In this document: one piece after another, positions 1 to 10,462 of the stretch
Position numbering within the stretch: the stretch's first letter is position 1
How the letters are laid out: the number at the start of each line of letters is the position of its first letter
Source of the DNA: Paroedura picta
Taxonomy: Eukaryota > Chordata > Lepidosauria > Squamata > Gekkonidae
Assembly: GCF_049243985.1 (NCBI RefSeq)
Contig: NC_135384.1
Span: 12,396,501-12,460,500 of the forward strand
Length of the DNA stretch: 64,000 bases
Reading direction: 5' to 3'
Notes under the pieces: model-generated
The model's database searches: none
Seen by the model: only the letters and a program-made list of their open reading frames with translations
What the model was told of the DNA's origin: nothing
Position numbers and translations under genes: made by a program

Positions 1-437
1 AATATAGGACTCCAAGGGAGAGGTCTTCCAAGGGGGGTGGAGGGGGAGGGAACGGTGTTGTCTATGTAACAACAGCCTGTACATGTGGAACTGGATATGG
101 GATCAGAGCACGTCCTACTGTGCCTTCCTATCCATGCACAAGTTAGATATGAGTCCCTCTATGAGGTTTTCTGTGGCTCCAGGCCAAGTTTCCAGAGTTT
201 ATGGACATGAATGCCCAACTTAGGTCTGGGCAAACTAACAGATGCAGGGTGGGACTGGGGACAGCCAGTGAGATGTTGATGACCCATGCAGTTTGGCCAT
301 GTTCAAACTGTACCTTTCTTTTGTTATTCAATGCAAGGCTAGCTACCAGGCTGATATGCTTAAGCAAGGAATCTTAAGTAACCATTTGATTCTATTAGTT
401 AATCAACTTCCTTGTGAGAAAGGGCCATTGAATATTT

Positions 438-482
438 ATTTGTTTATTTGTGTATATATACCACCCTCCCCTGAAGCTCAGA
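438..482 (-). repeat. LINE 3'-tail fragment in the OR1 leader
   Basis: A short stretch reading TTTATTTG, then ATATACCACCCTCCCCTGAAG, matches the reversed 3' end of the L2-like LINE at 5107-5175 (ATATACCACCCTCCCTGAAG). It sits about 100 bp upstream of the OR1 start codon, and the same fragment lies before OR2 at 9361-9404, so it predates that duplication. Confidence 0.6.
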
Positions 483-575
483 GTAAAATTCTACGGACTC
501 CAATTAAGTATTTTCTCTAAACCTTTTCCTCCAATTAGCTCTACATGCAACCTGCCACTGGAAATTGCAAGCAAA

Positions 576-1556
576 ATGTCCAATCTTACCTCCACATCTG
601 AATTCTTGCTCCTGGAATTTTCAGACGTCCGAGAATTCCAGCTCTTGCACTTCTTTGTATTCTTAGCAGTATATATGATTGCAGTTATGGGCAATCTTCT
701 CATCATCATTGCTGTAATGCTTGATCATCATCTGCACACCCCCATGTACTTCTTCCTAATGAACTTGGCACTTCTGGATCTCGGCATAGTTTCTGTCATG
801 GTACCTAAAGCGATGGCCAATTCCCTCCTGAACACCCGGTCCATTTCTTACTCAGGCTGTGTTGCCCAAGTGTTTTTCTATTTCTTCTTTGGAGGGTCTG
901 ATTTTTCTGTCCTAACAATAATGGCCCATGATCGGTATGTGGCTATCTGCAATCCATTGCAATATGAGACCATTATGCATAAAGGAGCCTGCATCCAGAT
1001 GGCAGCCAGTGCTTGGATTGCTGGCATTGTTTATGCCATTTTAAGCACCGGTTGCACGTTTGCCAACACCTTTTGCTCCAATCAGATCAATCAGTTCTTT
1101 TGTGAAGTTCCACAGATGTTAAAAGTTTCGTGTTCAGAGTTATACCTACTTGAAGTCGGACTTCTTATAGTGAGTTGCACCATAGCTGGAGGGTGCTTTA
1201 TCTTCATCATCATAACCTATATGCAGATTTTTTCAACACTACTCCGAATGCCTACTGTACAGGGTCAGAAGAAAGCCTTCTCCACTTGCATTCCCCACCT
1301 CATTGTGGTGTCTCTGCTTATTTTCACTGGAGTGTTTGCTTACATAAGACCTCCAAGTAACACATCATCTGATCTCAACATCCTTTTTGCAGTGATTTAT
1401 GCTATTTTGCCTCCATTGCTGAATCCCTTCATCTATAGCATGAGGAACAAAGACATCAAGAGTGCATTGTTAAAGCTCACTAATTTTGGACTATCCCCCC
1501 AAACCAATGCCGTCAAAATTATTTTAGAAAAATTGTGTCGAATCATTTCTGGGTGA
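576..1556 (+). CDS. OR1: class II olfactory receptor, OR14-like
   Basis: Seven-transmembrane odorant GPCR of olfactory sensory neurons, expected to couple to G-olf; the ligand is unknown. The 326-residue protein has an N-glycosylation site NLT at 3-5, GN at 39-40 in TM1, LHTPMY at 53-58, the TM3 disulfide Cys at 95, MAHDRYVAICNPLQY at 116-130, loop-2 cysteines at 167, 176 and 186, KKAFSTCIPHL at 232-242 and NPFIYSMRN at 283-291. The reading frame is open back to 450, but I place the start at 576. There it aligns with MSNLT in every paralogue and follows a likely splice acceptor (pyrimidine tract, AG at 537-538). The C-terminus is 5 residues longer than OR2 because the TGA used by OR2 reads CGA here. 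Closest relative in the window is OR2. Confidence 0.95.
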   Translation: MSNLTSTSEFLLLEFSDVREFQLLHFFVFLAVYMIAVMGNLLIIIAVMLDHHLHTPMYFFLMNLALLDLGIVSVMVPKAMANSLLNTRSISYSGCVAQVFFYFFFGGSDFSVLTIMAHDRYVAICNPLQYETIMHKGACIQMAASAWIAGIVYAILSTGCTFANTFCSNQINQFFCEVPQMLKVSCSELYLLEVGLLIVSCTIAGGCFIFIIITYMQIFSTLLRMPTVQGQKKAFSTCIPHLIVVSLLIFTGVFAYIRPPSNTSSDLNILFAVIYAILPPLLNPFIYSMRNKDIKSALLKLTNFGLSPQTNAVKIILEKLCRIISG

Positions 1557-1980
1557 TTTCCTTTTTGTTTTTGTGATTTAGAGTAAAAAATATAATATAA
1601 ATGAAACTTTTTGGTTTTGATTCTGTGAAGTACATGGAGAAGGTGTCAGATGACTTTCTTGCTTTTCCCTTCTTCCAATACACAACTGTGTGGGTTGAAA
1701 ATGTGATGCTCGGAGTTAAGGAACAAAATTGTATGTAGAGAAAAATGTATTATTAGAGCTCAAAATGTTTAAAAACCGCAAATGACTATTGTGCACGCAT
1801 AAAGCATCTCAATTTGTACAACACTAATGCCAGCATGTTCTGACCTAACATATTTCTTCCTCAGAGGTTGATATTCAGATACACATTGTTGTACATTTAA
1901 AAAAAATTCAACAGGAGGTCCGCATGTAAGAGAAATAATGAGAAATTAGTGCTGCTGTTAGCCTTATAACTTTTTATATT

Positions 1981-2082
1981 GCTTTAGGATGCTTTGGGCT
2001 GATCCTGCGTTGAGCAGGGGGTTGGACTAGATGGCCTGTATGGCCCCTTCCAACTCTATGATTCTAGGATTCTAGGATTCTC
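1981..2082 (+). mobile_element. CR1 LINE 3' end
   Basis: TTGGACTAGATGGCC and CTTCCAACTCTATG followed by repeats of ATTCTAGG match the CR1 3' UTR and its 8-bp tail repeat. The same insertion occurs after OR2 at 10909-11006 but not in the third flank copy near 13050, so it was inserted between those two duplications. Confidence 0.85.
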
Positions 2083-2270
2083 ATTCAATTCTATAAATAT
2101 AATTTGCTTACTTCTTTAATCTCTCTTTAATCTATTCATATTGGTTGTTATACACAAGGCAGAATTCTCAGTCTGCTAAAAAAAATTATTCCTTATAAAT
2201 AACTTAGAATTAATAAATATATATTGATATCTTCAAAAATACTGGTCATGTTTTTCCATGACTAGTAGCA

Positions 2271-2958
2271 CTGTTCATAGTCCCGGCTTGTGCCAAAGCC
2301 AGACACTGTGAACTGCTGGGACTGACTCCATCTTGGAAACCCCCCTCTTCAGCTTATCCTACCCTGCAGATCAGGAATTACAGAAACTGCCTGAAACATG
2401 TATTGTTCTCCTCCTTCTCCCCCACTCCATTGCATTGCTGATTCAGTGGCCTGGCAGAAACCTCTTTATCCAGGGGCTCCTGGGTGAACTCCTTTGTCTC
2501 ACACCTATGCTTCATGCTTGGCCCCTCTGCAAGGAGAAAATCTCTTCCCCAGCCTCAGTAGCTAGACCTATTGGGACATGATGGTTCCTTTTCTTAGGCC
2601 CATTAACTCATTTGTCTTAGCTCATCAACACCCATCTCCAGACCTGGCCAGGGAATTGCCAAACATCCTGCTACATGTAAAATTCTACCACGTGCTCACC
2701 TGGGTTACATCATGTAGCCCCTTCTCCAAAAACATACAAACAGTGGCTTCACAACGCTGTCTCATGTTTCTGACCCTGGACCCATTCAGACCACCCTTCA
2801 GTCCACTGGCTGGCGATGTTGGTTCTCGGCCTCTACACTCTCCAGGACTGGTAAACATACTGACTGCAATTCTTTCCCAACTGTGTTAGACATATTTATT
2901 TTTATTATTTTCCTTCCAATAAAGATTGTTATTATTTTACTAGAATGATTTATTGTCT
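2271..2958 (+). repeat. Possible solo LTR, fossil
   Basis: This segment begins TGTTCATAG and ends near CCCGTAAAC, with an AATAAAG polyadenylation-like signal near 2921. The unit 2 copy (11191-11484) ends in AACA, which would pair with TGTT, and is shorter by about 440 bp. No convincing target duplication is seen, so the LTR reading is tentative. It could be another kind of repeat carrying a poly(A) signal. Confidence 0.3.
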
Positions 2959-2981
2959 GTTTATTACCCCGTAAACTTTAG

Positions 2982-3277
2982 CCTCTTGTGGCGCAGAGTG
3001 GTAAGGCAGCCGTCTGAAAGCTTTGCCCATGAGGCTGGGAGTTCAATCCCAGCAGCCGGCTCAAGGTTGACTCAGCCTTCCATCCTTCCGAGGTCGGTAA
3101 AATGAGTACCCAGCTTGCTGGGGGGTAAACGGTAATGACTGGGGAAGGCACTGGCAAACCACCCCGTATTGAGTCTGCCATGAAAACGCTGGAGGGCATC
3201 ACCCCAAGGGTCAGACATGACTCGGTGCTTGCACAGGGGATACCTTTACCTTTAACTTTACCTTTACCTTTACCTTT
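2982..3277 (+). mobile_element. Sauria-type tRNA-derived SINE
   Basis: The head resembles a tRNA A-box/B-box promoter (GTGGCGCAGAGTGGTAAGGC and GGGAGTTCAATCCC). The middle has GAGGTCGGTAAAATGAGTAC and the tail is a run of ACCTTT units, as in squamate SINEs mobilised by Bov-B. It is flanked by a perfect 9-bp target duplication, AAACTTTAG, at 2973-2981 and 3278-3286. The matching site in unit 2 (about 11476-11490) is empty. Confidence 0.92.
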
Positions 3278-3352
3278 AAACTTTAGCAAACGATCCATTT
3301 TGCTACGTTACCCCCTCTCGCTAAGCAAATTCCCCACTGCTGAATATACATG

Positions 3353-3910
3353 TGTCACAGGACATGTGTATAAGTGCATTTCTGGTAATAGAATGCTTCC
3401 TCAAACATCATGTTGAGACCCAGCAGATTAGCAGAACAGACATCACTCTCGGGCTTCAGACAGAAGCTAAAAGTAAAAGTCTTTATTTGGAGAATCAGGA
3501 CAAAAATCAGCACGTCTCAAAAGCTCATAGGATTCTTGAAAGAGACACTGAAGAAGGGGATTGCATAGCATATATAACTTGGTTTGGGGAGGGGGGCATA
3601 GGGGCAGCACTTGGCAGGAACATTGATCCACACAGAAAGAGCAATGTAGTTTCCTCTGATCTACAAGGTGCCAAAACAGCCCATCCGGTCGTCTAGTATT
3701 TAGTCTGAGTTCTTAGCGAGGTCAGCCTTGTGAGAAGAGAGAAGAAAGTGATAGTGGGATGAGGCTTTGAAATGCAAGGAGGGGAGGAGCACTCTCGAGC
3801 AGGCCCAGGAAGGTGCCACAAATCAGCAGGAGATCCGGGAGCATAAAGGGAATGAAGTAAACCTCAAGGGAGGGTGAAAACTATGGACCAGGAACTATGG
3901 GTTCATGACA
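3353..3910 (-). mobile_element. Solo LTR of an LTR retroelement, fossil
   Basis: On the minus strand the element runs from TGTCATGAAC to CTGTGACA, with short inverted ends TGTCA and TGACA, a TATATATG box about two thirds along and AATAAAG about 40 bp further on. No coding internal region, primer-binding site or polypurine tract is seen on either side, so it looks like a solo LTR. The orthologous copy in unit 2 is at 11554-12090. It therefore predates the OR1/OR2 duplication. Confidence 0.65.
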
Positions 3911-4026
3911 CATCATTAAGAAACCATCATACGTCCAGGAGTGTGTACCAGCCCTGCCAAATCTGTAAGGTAATACCAATGACGGTCTGCAGTGAAAGCA
4001 GATTGTCTTCCAGCAGGCAAGACATC

Positions 4027-4510
4027 ATAGAATCATAGAATCATAAGCATCCTAAAGCATCCAAGAAAAGTGTGTATCCAACCTTTCCTTGAAGACTGCC
4101 AGTGAGGGGGAGCTCACCACCTCCTTAGGCAGCCTATTCCACTGCTGAACTACTCTATGAAAAATTTTTTTCCTGATATCTAGCCTATATTGATGTACTT
4201 GTAGTTTAAACCCATTACTGTGTGTCCTCTTCTCTACAGCCAACGGAAACAGCATCCTGCCCTCCTCCAAGTGACAACCTTTCAAATACTTAAAGAGGGC
4301 TATCATGTCCCCTCTCAACCTCCTTTTCTCCAGGCTGAACATTCCCAAGTCCCTCAACATATCTTCATAGGGCTTGGTCCCTTGGCCCCAGATCATCTTC
4401 ATCGCTGTCCTTCTTGAAGTGAGACATCCAGAATTGCAAACAGTACTCCAGGTGTGGTCTGACCATTGCCGTATACAATGGGACTATGACATCTTGTGAT
4501 TTTGATGTGA
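4027..4510 (-). mobile_element. CR1 LINE 3' region
   Basis: Read on the minus strand, it contains GGCTGCCTAAGGAGGTGGTG, the typical CR1 3' region, and ends in a tail of ATTCTATG-type repeats. The minus-strand reading of 4052-4402 includes the peptide NRLPKEVVSSPSLAVFKERL, a familiar CR1 C-terminal/3' remnant. Unit 2 is empty here (near 12206 the sequence goes directly from AGACATC to CATTTATCAAAATCC), so this insertion is younger than the duplication. Confidence 0.9.
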
Positions 4511-5106
4511 TCCATTTCACAAAATCCAGTTGAGTTCCCAGATAGGTTAACTGGGATGTTGGAAGGCAGCAGGTCTCCAAGTTCCCCATCCAGGACCAGG
4601 AATTCTGCCAAGGGCTCTGTGCAAGCCATACTACCCACCAGTACAACAAACAGAAAATAATCCAAATATTGTACAAGATGCAGGATGTTAACCCTGGCTT
4701 AACCCTTGCTGCCCTCTTGGGGAAGGTGTTGAGAGGCTCAAAGTACACATCTGCAATTGCACAACCCATGAACATTGCCTTGTCTGTGTCTCACAACCCC
4801 TGGATCTTAAACTCTAGAAACCATGACTTTGTCAATGTACCATAACGCATGGATTTTAAACCCCAAGCAAAGATCTTTGGGGTGAACCAGGAGAACCAGG
4901 CAGACTGTATGTCAGATAAAGCCATTAATTCTCTTGGGCTATAGACCCTTACCACAGGCCTAATCTATCAGTGGAAGTAAGCAAGTTGCAATGATAATAT
5001 GAAGGCAAGGTTGGAACCACTGGATCAGTCCAGCCAGTCGCAAATTTCTTGGAAACACAAAGAACATACATTAAAAAAAAATTAATTAAAGTTTTTTTCC
5101 TACTCC

Positions 5107-6240
5107 AGCTTTAAAAAATTATTTATTTATTTCATTTATTATATTTATATACCACCCTCCCTGAAGGCTCAGGACAGTTTACAGGGAACAGGAAAAGATA
5201 CAGATAACATATGGTAACAGGTGATAACAGTAATAGCAGTAATAACATTATGATAACAATAATTTACCATGATCATAACAATAACATTAGAAAATGGAAT
5301 TGTAAGAGCCTCAGCTCAACTCTTACTGGGACCCAGTGGGTAAGGCAGACCAGTGTCAGTCGCAGCAGGAAGGGGGGGTGCCGGGGGCCAATTGGAAGCT
5401 ATGGTTTGGGTCAAGCTCAACCAATTTCCTGGTGGAGGAGCTCCCTTTTGCAGGCCCTGTGGAACTGTTTCATTTCTGTCTGAGCCCTGATCTCCTCTGG
5501 GAGCTCGTTCCACCAGGTGGGGGCATGCCAGCATCGAGCGAGTTACAGAAGTCCAGCCTAGAGGTGACCGTCGTGTGGATAACTGTGGCCAGGTGTTCTG
5601 GGGACAAGTAGGTCACTAGTAGCTTGGCTTGGCGAAGGTAGCTTGGCTTGGCGAATGCCAGCTGAGCTACCATCATGATCTGAGCCTCCAATGAGAAGGA
5701 GGCATGAAGTATCACTCTCAGGTTCCTGGCGGAGTGGGTCACTTTTAGCTGCACTCCATCAAGATTGGGTAGGCATACTTCCTCACTTGGGCCTTTCCTG
5801 CCCTGCCACAGGACCTCCGTCTTTGAAGGGTTGAGCTTCAGACGACTCTGCTTGAGCCACCCTGTCGCTGCTTCCAGACAGCTGGTTAATAGAATCATAG
5901 AATCATAGAATCATAGAGTTGGAAGGGGCCATACAGACCATCTAGTCCAACCCCCTGCTCAACGCAGGATCAGCCCAAATGTTTCTGGGGGAGAGTGAGG
6001 GCTGCCATCCATCAGGAGGAAGAGCTGGGTGTCATCAGCATACTAGTGACAACCCAGTCCAAACCTCTGCACCAGTTGGGAAAGAGGGTGCATAAAGATT
6101 TTAAATAGTTTTGGAGATAGAATTGCCCCTTTGGGGGACTCCACAAGCCAGTTGGTGACAGCTTGATGAGCTCTCTCCTAATGCTACACTCAGTCTGTGA
6201 TTCCAGGGAAAGGAGATCAGCCACTGAAGGGCAGTCCCTC
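5107..6240 (-). mobile_element. L2-like non-LTR LINE, RT domain and 3' end
   Basis: On the minus strand, near 6010-6045, the reading YADDTQLFLLM gives the reverse-transcriptase active site. Further on, within 5470-5898, come LKLNPSKTEVLW and the thumb region TSRLDFCNSL. The 3' tail is A/T-rich repeats near 5107-5135. The fragment is 5' truncated. It is interrupted by a CR1 piece at 5889-5995. The family call (L2 or close CR1/Jockey-group relative) is from motif style. Confidence 0.85.
5889..5995 (-). mobile_element. CR1 3' end nested in the L2-like LINE
   Basis: Repeats of ATAGAATC, then AGAGTTGGAAGGGGCC and CATCTAGTCCAACCCCCTGC, are the reversed CR1 3' end. LINE coding sequence of the host element continues on both sides, so CR1 inserted later. 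Confidence 0.85.
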
Positions 6241-6458
6241 TGATCCCAGCCTAAGTCTCATTCCCTAACTGTTGTAGAGTCTTTTGTAGTTGTGTATGGT
6301 AACAAAATTAAAGAAATCTTATACTGTGATAGAGATATTATATAGATATATTTGTTCTTCATGCAGATTCATGCTGTTCTAATTATCTATTTAAATTAGT
6401 TATAAAAAATAGAAAATATAATACAAGGCATCTTGCCTGCATGACTTCAGCTAAACTT

Positions 6459-6520
6459 GGCAGTTAAGTGAGGTAAGCTCTGGGGAGTAAGTTACTAAGA
6501 ACAGAGCCTAAATTAAGCTC
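6459..6520 (+). promoter_or_regulatory. Degenerate copy of the OR promoter-like block
   Basis: AGTTAAGTGAGGTAAGC then TGGGGAGTAAGTTACTAAGA resembles the block found before OR3-OR10, and most closely the variants at 36300 and 56463. The TATA box is not well kept. No receptor follows within 3 kb except OR2 at 9497. It may be a remnant of a deleted unit. Confidence 0.4.
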
Positions 6521-6731
6521 TGTTTTACTCCCCCAGCCTTTCAGATTATGATTTGACAGAAACAGAGTACATCCATGGAATGGCTTGGGCCGGTGGATAT
6601 AAGAATGTAAACAGCTGAAGGAGAAATGGAACTAGGCTTTCTCTCTTTGGTCGCAGATCTTAGTGAATCCTATTGAGCCGTTGGTCAACATTCACATCAA
6701 AAAGAAGAAATGATACTTGATGACAGAACTT

Positions 6732-7017
6732 CAGCCGAAATGGAGGCAGAGAAGCTAAGTTGAAACGTCGTGGAGAAGAAACAGAACTCCCAGGTATTAA
6801 ATAATGTTTGGACAATCAATGTGTGCAAGTAGAGTGATTGAGGCACAATGCTAAAGATACTCCTTCCAATCAACCACAATGTTTGACTATGTTATTTGAA
6901 AGTGTTTCAATAGTCACAAATCCTTTAAGGGATTCAGCAGAAATGGAGGCAGAGAAGCTAAGTTGAAAAGTTGTGGAGAAGAAACAGAACTCCAAGGTAT
7001 TAAATAATGTTTGGCAT
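6732..7017 (+). repeat. Spaced direct repeat of about 80 bp
   Basis: The stretch 6732-6811 (AAATGGAGGCAGAGAAGC, ACAGAACTCC, TAAATAATGTTTGG) recurs nearly unchanged at 6935-7014, with about 123 bp between. I do not recognise the family. Confidence 0.8.
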
Positions 7018-7070
7018 TGGACAAACATGTTTGGTATTGGCATGTGGTTTTCTGTACCAAAACCCTATAA

Positions 7071-7333
7071 AGAGCCAGCTTGGTGTCGTGGTTAGGAGTG
7101 CCGAAATCAAGCCTGGTAAGCTGGGTTTCATTCCCTGTTTCTCCACAAGCAGCCAGGTTGGTGACTTTGGGCTCACCACAACATTGATAAAGCTGTTCTG
7201 ACTGAGCAGTAATATCAAGGCTCTCTCAGCCTCATCTACCTCACAGGTTGTCTGCTGTGAGGAGAGGAAGGGAAGGTCATTGTCAGCCACTGGTAGAGAA
7301 AAACGGCATCTAAGAACCAACCCTTCTTCTTCT
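7071..7333 (+). mobile_element. tRNA-derived SINE, copy 1
   Basis: It starts AGAGCCAGCTTGGTGTCGTG with a tRNA-like head, continues through CTCTCAGCCTCATCTACCTC and GAGGAGAGGAAGGGAAGG, and ends in CTTCTTCTTCT. This is a common squamate SINE layout. A related copy follows at 7468-7744, and 3' pieces occur at 59461-59575 and 63667-63705. Confidence 0.75.
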
Positions 7334-7379
7334 AAATATCTGGATTCTGGTGGATAGCTGTGTTTGCCTGAATAAATAA

Positions 7380-7457
7380 AAGAATGTGTGAGTCTAGTGG
7401 CATCTTTAAGACCAACCAAGTTTAATATTGGGTATACGTTTTCAGATGCATGAATAC
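7380..7457 (+). repeat. Interspersed repeat piece (TTTAAGACCAACCAAG family)
   Basis: GTCTAGTGGCATCTTTAAGACC, followed by a section with GTATACGTTTTCAGATGCATG, matches the better-kept copy at 17906-18000. The class of this element is unknown to me. Confidence 0.6.
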
Positions 7458-7467
7458 TTGAGACAGT

Positions 7468-7744
7468 CTATTGTAGTGGCGAGGAGTGCGGACTTCTAAT
7501 CTAACGAGCTGGGTTTGAATCTGCGCTCCCCCACATGCAGCCAGCTGGGTGGCCTTGGGTTCACCACAGCACAGATAAAACTGCTCTGACCAAGCAGTAA
7601 TATCAGCGCTCTCTCAGCCTCACCCACCTCACAGGGTGTCTGCCGTGGGGAGAGGAATGGGACATCGACTGTAAGCTGCTTTGAGATTCCTTCGGGTAGG
7701 GAAAAGTGGCATATAACAACCAACTCTTCTTCAATTCTTCTTCA
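7468..7744 (+). mobile_element. tRNA-derived SINE, copy 2
   Basis: Same family as 7071-7333: TTGTAGTGGCGAGGAGTGCG head, CCTCACCCACCTCACAGGGT middle, GAGATTCCTTCGGGTAGGGA and a tail ending in CTTCTT. From 7745 to 8035 I see no gene and no clear repeat. Confidence 0.8.
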
Positions 7745-8035
7745 GTTTGGAGTAGAACTACCAGGGAGGCTGCTGTTTGGGTATGTAGAATCAGATGGCA
7801 TTGAAAGGAAGAAGACAAAGGACTAGGGAGGTTGGTGGTGACATGATTAAAGTCCTGTTTCTCTAGGTGGCCCGGGATACCTGTTTTCATTTGGGGTGCA
7901 ATTGAGCATTTGAAATCTCTAAGAGGGGTATTCAGTGACATCCTCCAGATACAATTAAAGTAATTATCAGGCATCCAAGACAGTGGAACTTGAAGGCTCT
8001 TTATGACTGTGTTGGCATATACATTTTATGTACTG

Positions 8036-8960
8036 CACTAGAAATTAAGCCCGCTGGAGGCAAAATGCAGCAGGCGCAAGTGGGGTGGGAAAGAAAGAGA
8101 GGAAGGAAGAGGGAGAGGAAGAGGCTGAGAGATAGACGCAGATAGGGGGGAGAGAGAAATTAAGGAAGCAAGGGAGGGAGGGAGGGAGGGAGGGGGGGAG
8201 GGAGGGGGGGAGGGAGGGAGGGAGGAAGGAAGGAAGGAAGGAAGGAAGGAAGGAAGGAAGGAAGGAAGGAAGGAAGGAAGGAAGGAAGGAAGGAAGGAAG
8301 GAAGGAGAAAGAGAATGCTGGGAGGAAGTATGATAGGAAGGGAGGCAGGTAGGAGGTAGCTTGAAGGGAACAGTGCAGGGGTTGGAGGAAGGGTGTTGGG
8401 AAGGTCGTTTTGGGGGAGGGTGAAGTAGCGAAGTGTGGGTGAGTGGGTGGGTTTGGAAGGGGCGGCGGAGGGTAGCATAGGGGGGACAGGCTCGGCAGAT
8501 GGGCGGAAAGCCTTTCCTGCAAGTCCCCCTCCGCAATGAAGCCGTCCCCCCTCCCCAAGGTCGCTGTCTTCAGTGTGGCAGGACTGCTCCTTTAGCCGCA
8601 CTGAAGCCCTCCCCCCCCCCACAGTCGCTGGCTTAAGGTTCCCCCCCACGGTCATGCGCTTCAGCAGTGCAAAAGGAGCGGGCCCTGCTCCTTTCACCAT
8701 GAGGAAGCCATTCCCTACCCCCCCCCCCCCGGTCACCTCTCGGGTACTCACCAGTTGCAAAGGCTCTTTGCTAGATGCAGCGACCCAGGCGGCCCAGGCA
8801 AGGCCGCACCAACCAGACAATGGGGACCCGCGCTTGGCCCTGGATTGACACTCAGAGGGCCCAATCAGGCTCCTGATTGGGCCCTCCAAGTTTTTATCCT
8901 GGACAGGGCCTGCCCTTTCTCCTCCCACATTGCCCTTACGCTTTTAATACTACCGCCCCG
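8036..8960 (+). repeat. GC-rich hairpin repeat, copy A
   Basis: It begins ACTAGAAATTAAGCCCG and shares its 3' part with 14695-15640: a CCAATCAGG hairpin, then AGTTTTTATCCTGGACAGGGC. The hairpin at 8855-8886 has two perfect 15-base arms and a 2-base loop. A GGGA/GGAA microsatellite has expanded inside at 8170-8306. Long proline/serine readings on the minus strand come from the microsatellite and are not genes. Confidence 0.7.
8170..8306. repeat. GGGA/GGAA microsatellite
   Basis: About 50 bp of GGGA-type units run into about 85 bp of nearly pure GGAA units. Confidence 0.97.
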
Positions 8961-9360
8961 CAGGAGCAGTTACAGATTGTGAATTGTGACTCTTTAATGA
9001 AAAAGTAATCTAAAAAAGGAAGACCCTAGTGGCCAGTTCCCTAGTCCAGTCAGTCAGGAAGATAGGACTCCAAGGGAGAGGTCTTCCAAGGGATTCATCA
9101 TCTTGTGGGGGGGTGGGGTGGAGGGGGATGAAACAGTGTTGTCTATGTAACAACAGCCTGTACATGTGGAACTGGATATGGGATCAGAGCACATCCTACT
9201 GTGCATTCCTATGCATGCACAAGTTAGATATGAGTCCCTCTATGAAGTTTTCTGTGGCTCCAGTCCAAGTTTCCAGAGTTTATGGACATGAATGCCCATC
9301 TTAGATCCGGGCAAACTAACACATACAGGGTGGGATTGGGGACAGCCAGTGAGATGTTAT

Positions 9361-9404
9361 TTGTTTATTTGTATTTATATACCACCCTCCCCTGAAGCTC
9401 AGAG
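9361..9404 (-). repeat. LINE 3'-tail fragment in the OR2 leader
   Basis: Same fragment as 438-482, about 95 bp before the OR2 start codon. Confidence 0.6.
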
Positions 9405-9496
9405 TATAATTCTATGTACTCCAATTAAGTATTTTTTCTAAAACCTTTCCTCCAATTAGCTCTACATGCAACCTGCCACTGGAAATTGCAAGCAAA

Positions 9497-10462
9497 ATGT
9501 CCAATCTTACCTCCACATCTGAATTTTTGCTCCTGGGATTTTCAGATGTCCGAGAACTCCAGCTCTTGCATTCCTTTGTATTCTTAGTAATGTATGTGAC
9601 TGCAGTGACGGGCAATCTTCTCATCATCATTGCTGTCATGCTTGATCATCATCTGCACACCCCCATGTATTTCTTCCTAATGAACTTGGCACTTCAGGAT
9701 CTGGGCATAGTTTCTGTCATGTTACCTAAAGCGATGGCCAATTCCCTCCTGAACACCCGGTCCATTTCTTACTCAGGCTGTGTGGCTCAAGTGTTTTTCT
9801 ATTTCTTCTTTGGAGGGTCAGATTTTTCCATCCTAATAGTAATGGCCCGTGATCGGTACGTTGCTATCTGCAATCCATTGCAATATGAGACCATCATGCA
9901 CAGAGCAGCCTGCATCCAGATGGCAGCCAGTGCTTGGATTGCGGGCTCCGTTTATGCCATTTTACACACCAGTTGCACTTTTGCCATGACCTTTTGCTCC
10001 AATCAGATCAATCAGTTCTTTTGCGAAGTTCCACAGATACTAAATGTATCATGTTCAGATTTATATCTACTTGAAGTAGGACTTCTTATATTGGGCTGCA
10101 CCATAGCTGCAGGATGTTTTATCTTCATCATCATAACCTATGTGCAGATTTTTGCAACGCTACTCCGAATGCCTTCTATGTGTGGCCGGAAGAAAGCCCT
10201 CTCCACTTGCATTCCCCACCTCATTGTGGTGTCTCTGCTTGTTTTCACTGGAGTGTTTGCTTATGTAAGACCTCCAGGTAGCACATCATCTGATCTCAAT
10301 ATCCTTTTTTCAGTGATTTATGCTATTTTGCCTCCGTTGCTGAATCCCTTCATCTATAGCATGAGAAACAAAGACATCAAGAGTGCATTGTTGAAGCTTA
10401 CTGATTTTGGACGTTCCCCCCAAACCAATGCTGTCAAAATTCTTTTAGAAAAATTGTGTTGA
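9497..10462 (+). CDS. OR2: class II olfactory receptor, OR14-like
   Basis: Odorant GPCR of 321 residues and the tandem paralogue of OR1, differing at scattered positions. LHTPMY (TM2 start), the TM3 cysteine, the three loop-2 cysteines, KKALSTCIPHL and NPFIYSMRN are all present. The TM3-end motif reads MARDRYVAIC, where the other genes have MAHDRYVAIC. The start at MSNLT follows a pyrimidine tract with AG at 9458-9459, as in OR1. The C-terminus ends LLEKLC. No promoter block is seen in the 450 bp upstream; the nearest candidate is the degenerate one near 6460. Confidence 0.95.
   Translation: MSNLTSTSEFLLLGFSDVRELQLLHSFVFLVMYVTAVTGNLLIIIAVMLDHHLHTPMYFFLMNLALQDLGIVSVMLPKAMANSLLNTRSISYSGCVAQVFFYFFFGGSDFSILIVMARDRYVAICNPLQYETIMHRAACIQMAASAWIAGSVYAILHTSCTFAMTFCSNQINQFFCEVPQILNVSCSDLYLLEVGLLILGCTIAAGCFIFIIITYVQIFATLLRMPSMCGRKKALSTCIPHLIVVSLLVFTGVFAYVRPPGSTSSDLNILFSVIYAILPPLLNPFIYSMRNKDIKSALLKLTDFGRSPQTNAVKILLEKLC

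Larger units (their letters stand above)
1..4987 (+). repeat. Segmental duplication unit 1 (OR1 and flanks)
   Basis: This block aligns by eye with 9059-12683 from the upstream flank (motif ATAGGACTCCAAGGG), through the receptor, to the shared end near CCACAGGCCTAATCTATCAG. The left edge lies outside the window. Relative to unit 2 it carries about 150 bp more at 287-436, about 440 bp more at 2412-2850, a SINE at 2982-3277 and a CR1 at 4027-4510. High similarity in non-coding flanks points to a fairly recent duplication. Confidence 0.85.

Noticed and set aside
450-575. 42-codon N-terminal extension of OR1
   Set aside because: Absent in paralogues, overlaps a LINE tail and lies before a likely splice acceptor.
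2982-3070. tRNA gene
   Set aside because: The A-box/B-box-like head belongs to a SINE with tail and target duplication; no complete cloverleaf was seen.
4052-4402. 116-residue minus-strand reading
   Set aside because: It is the CR1 3' region, not a host gene.
8038-8928. Long minus-strand open readings rich in Pro, Ser, Leu and Phe
   Set aside because: They come from the GGAA/GGGA microsatellite read in three frames; no domain and no start context.
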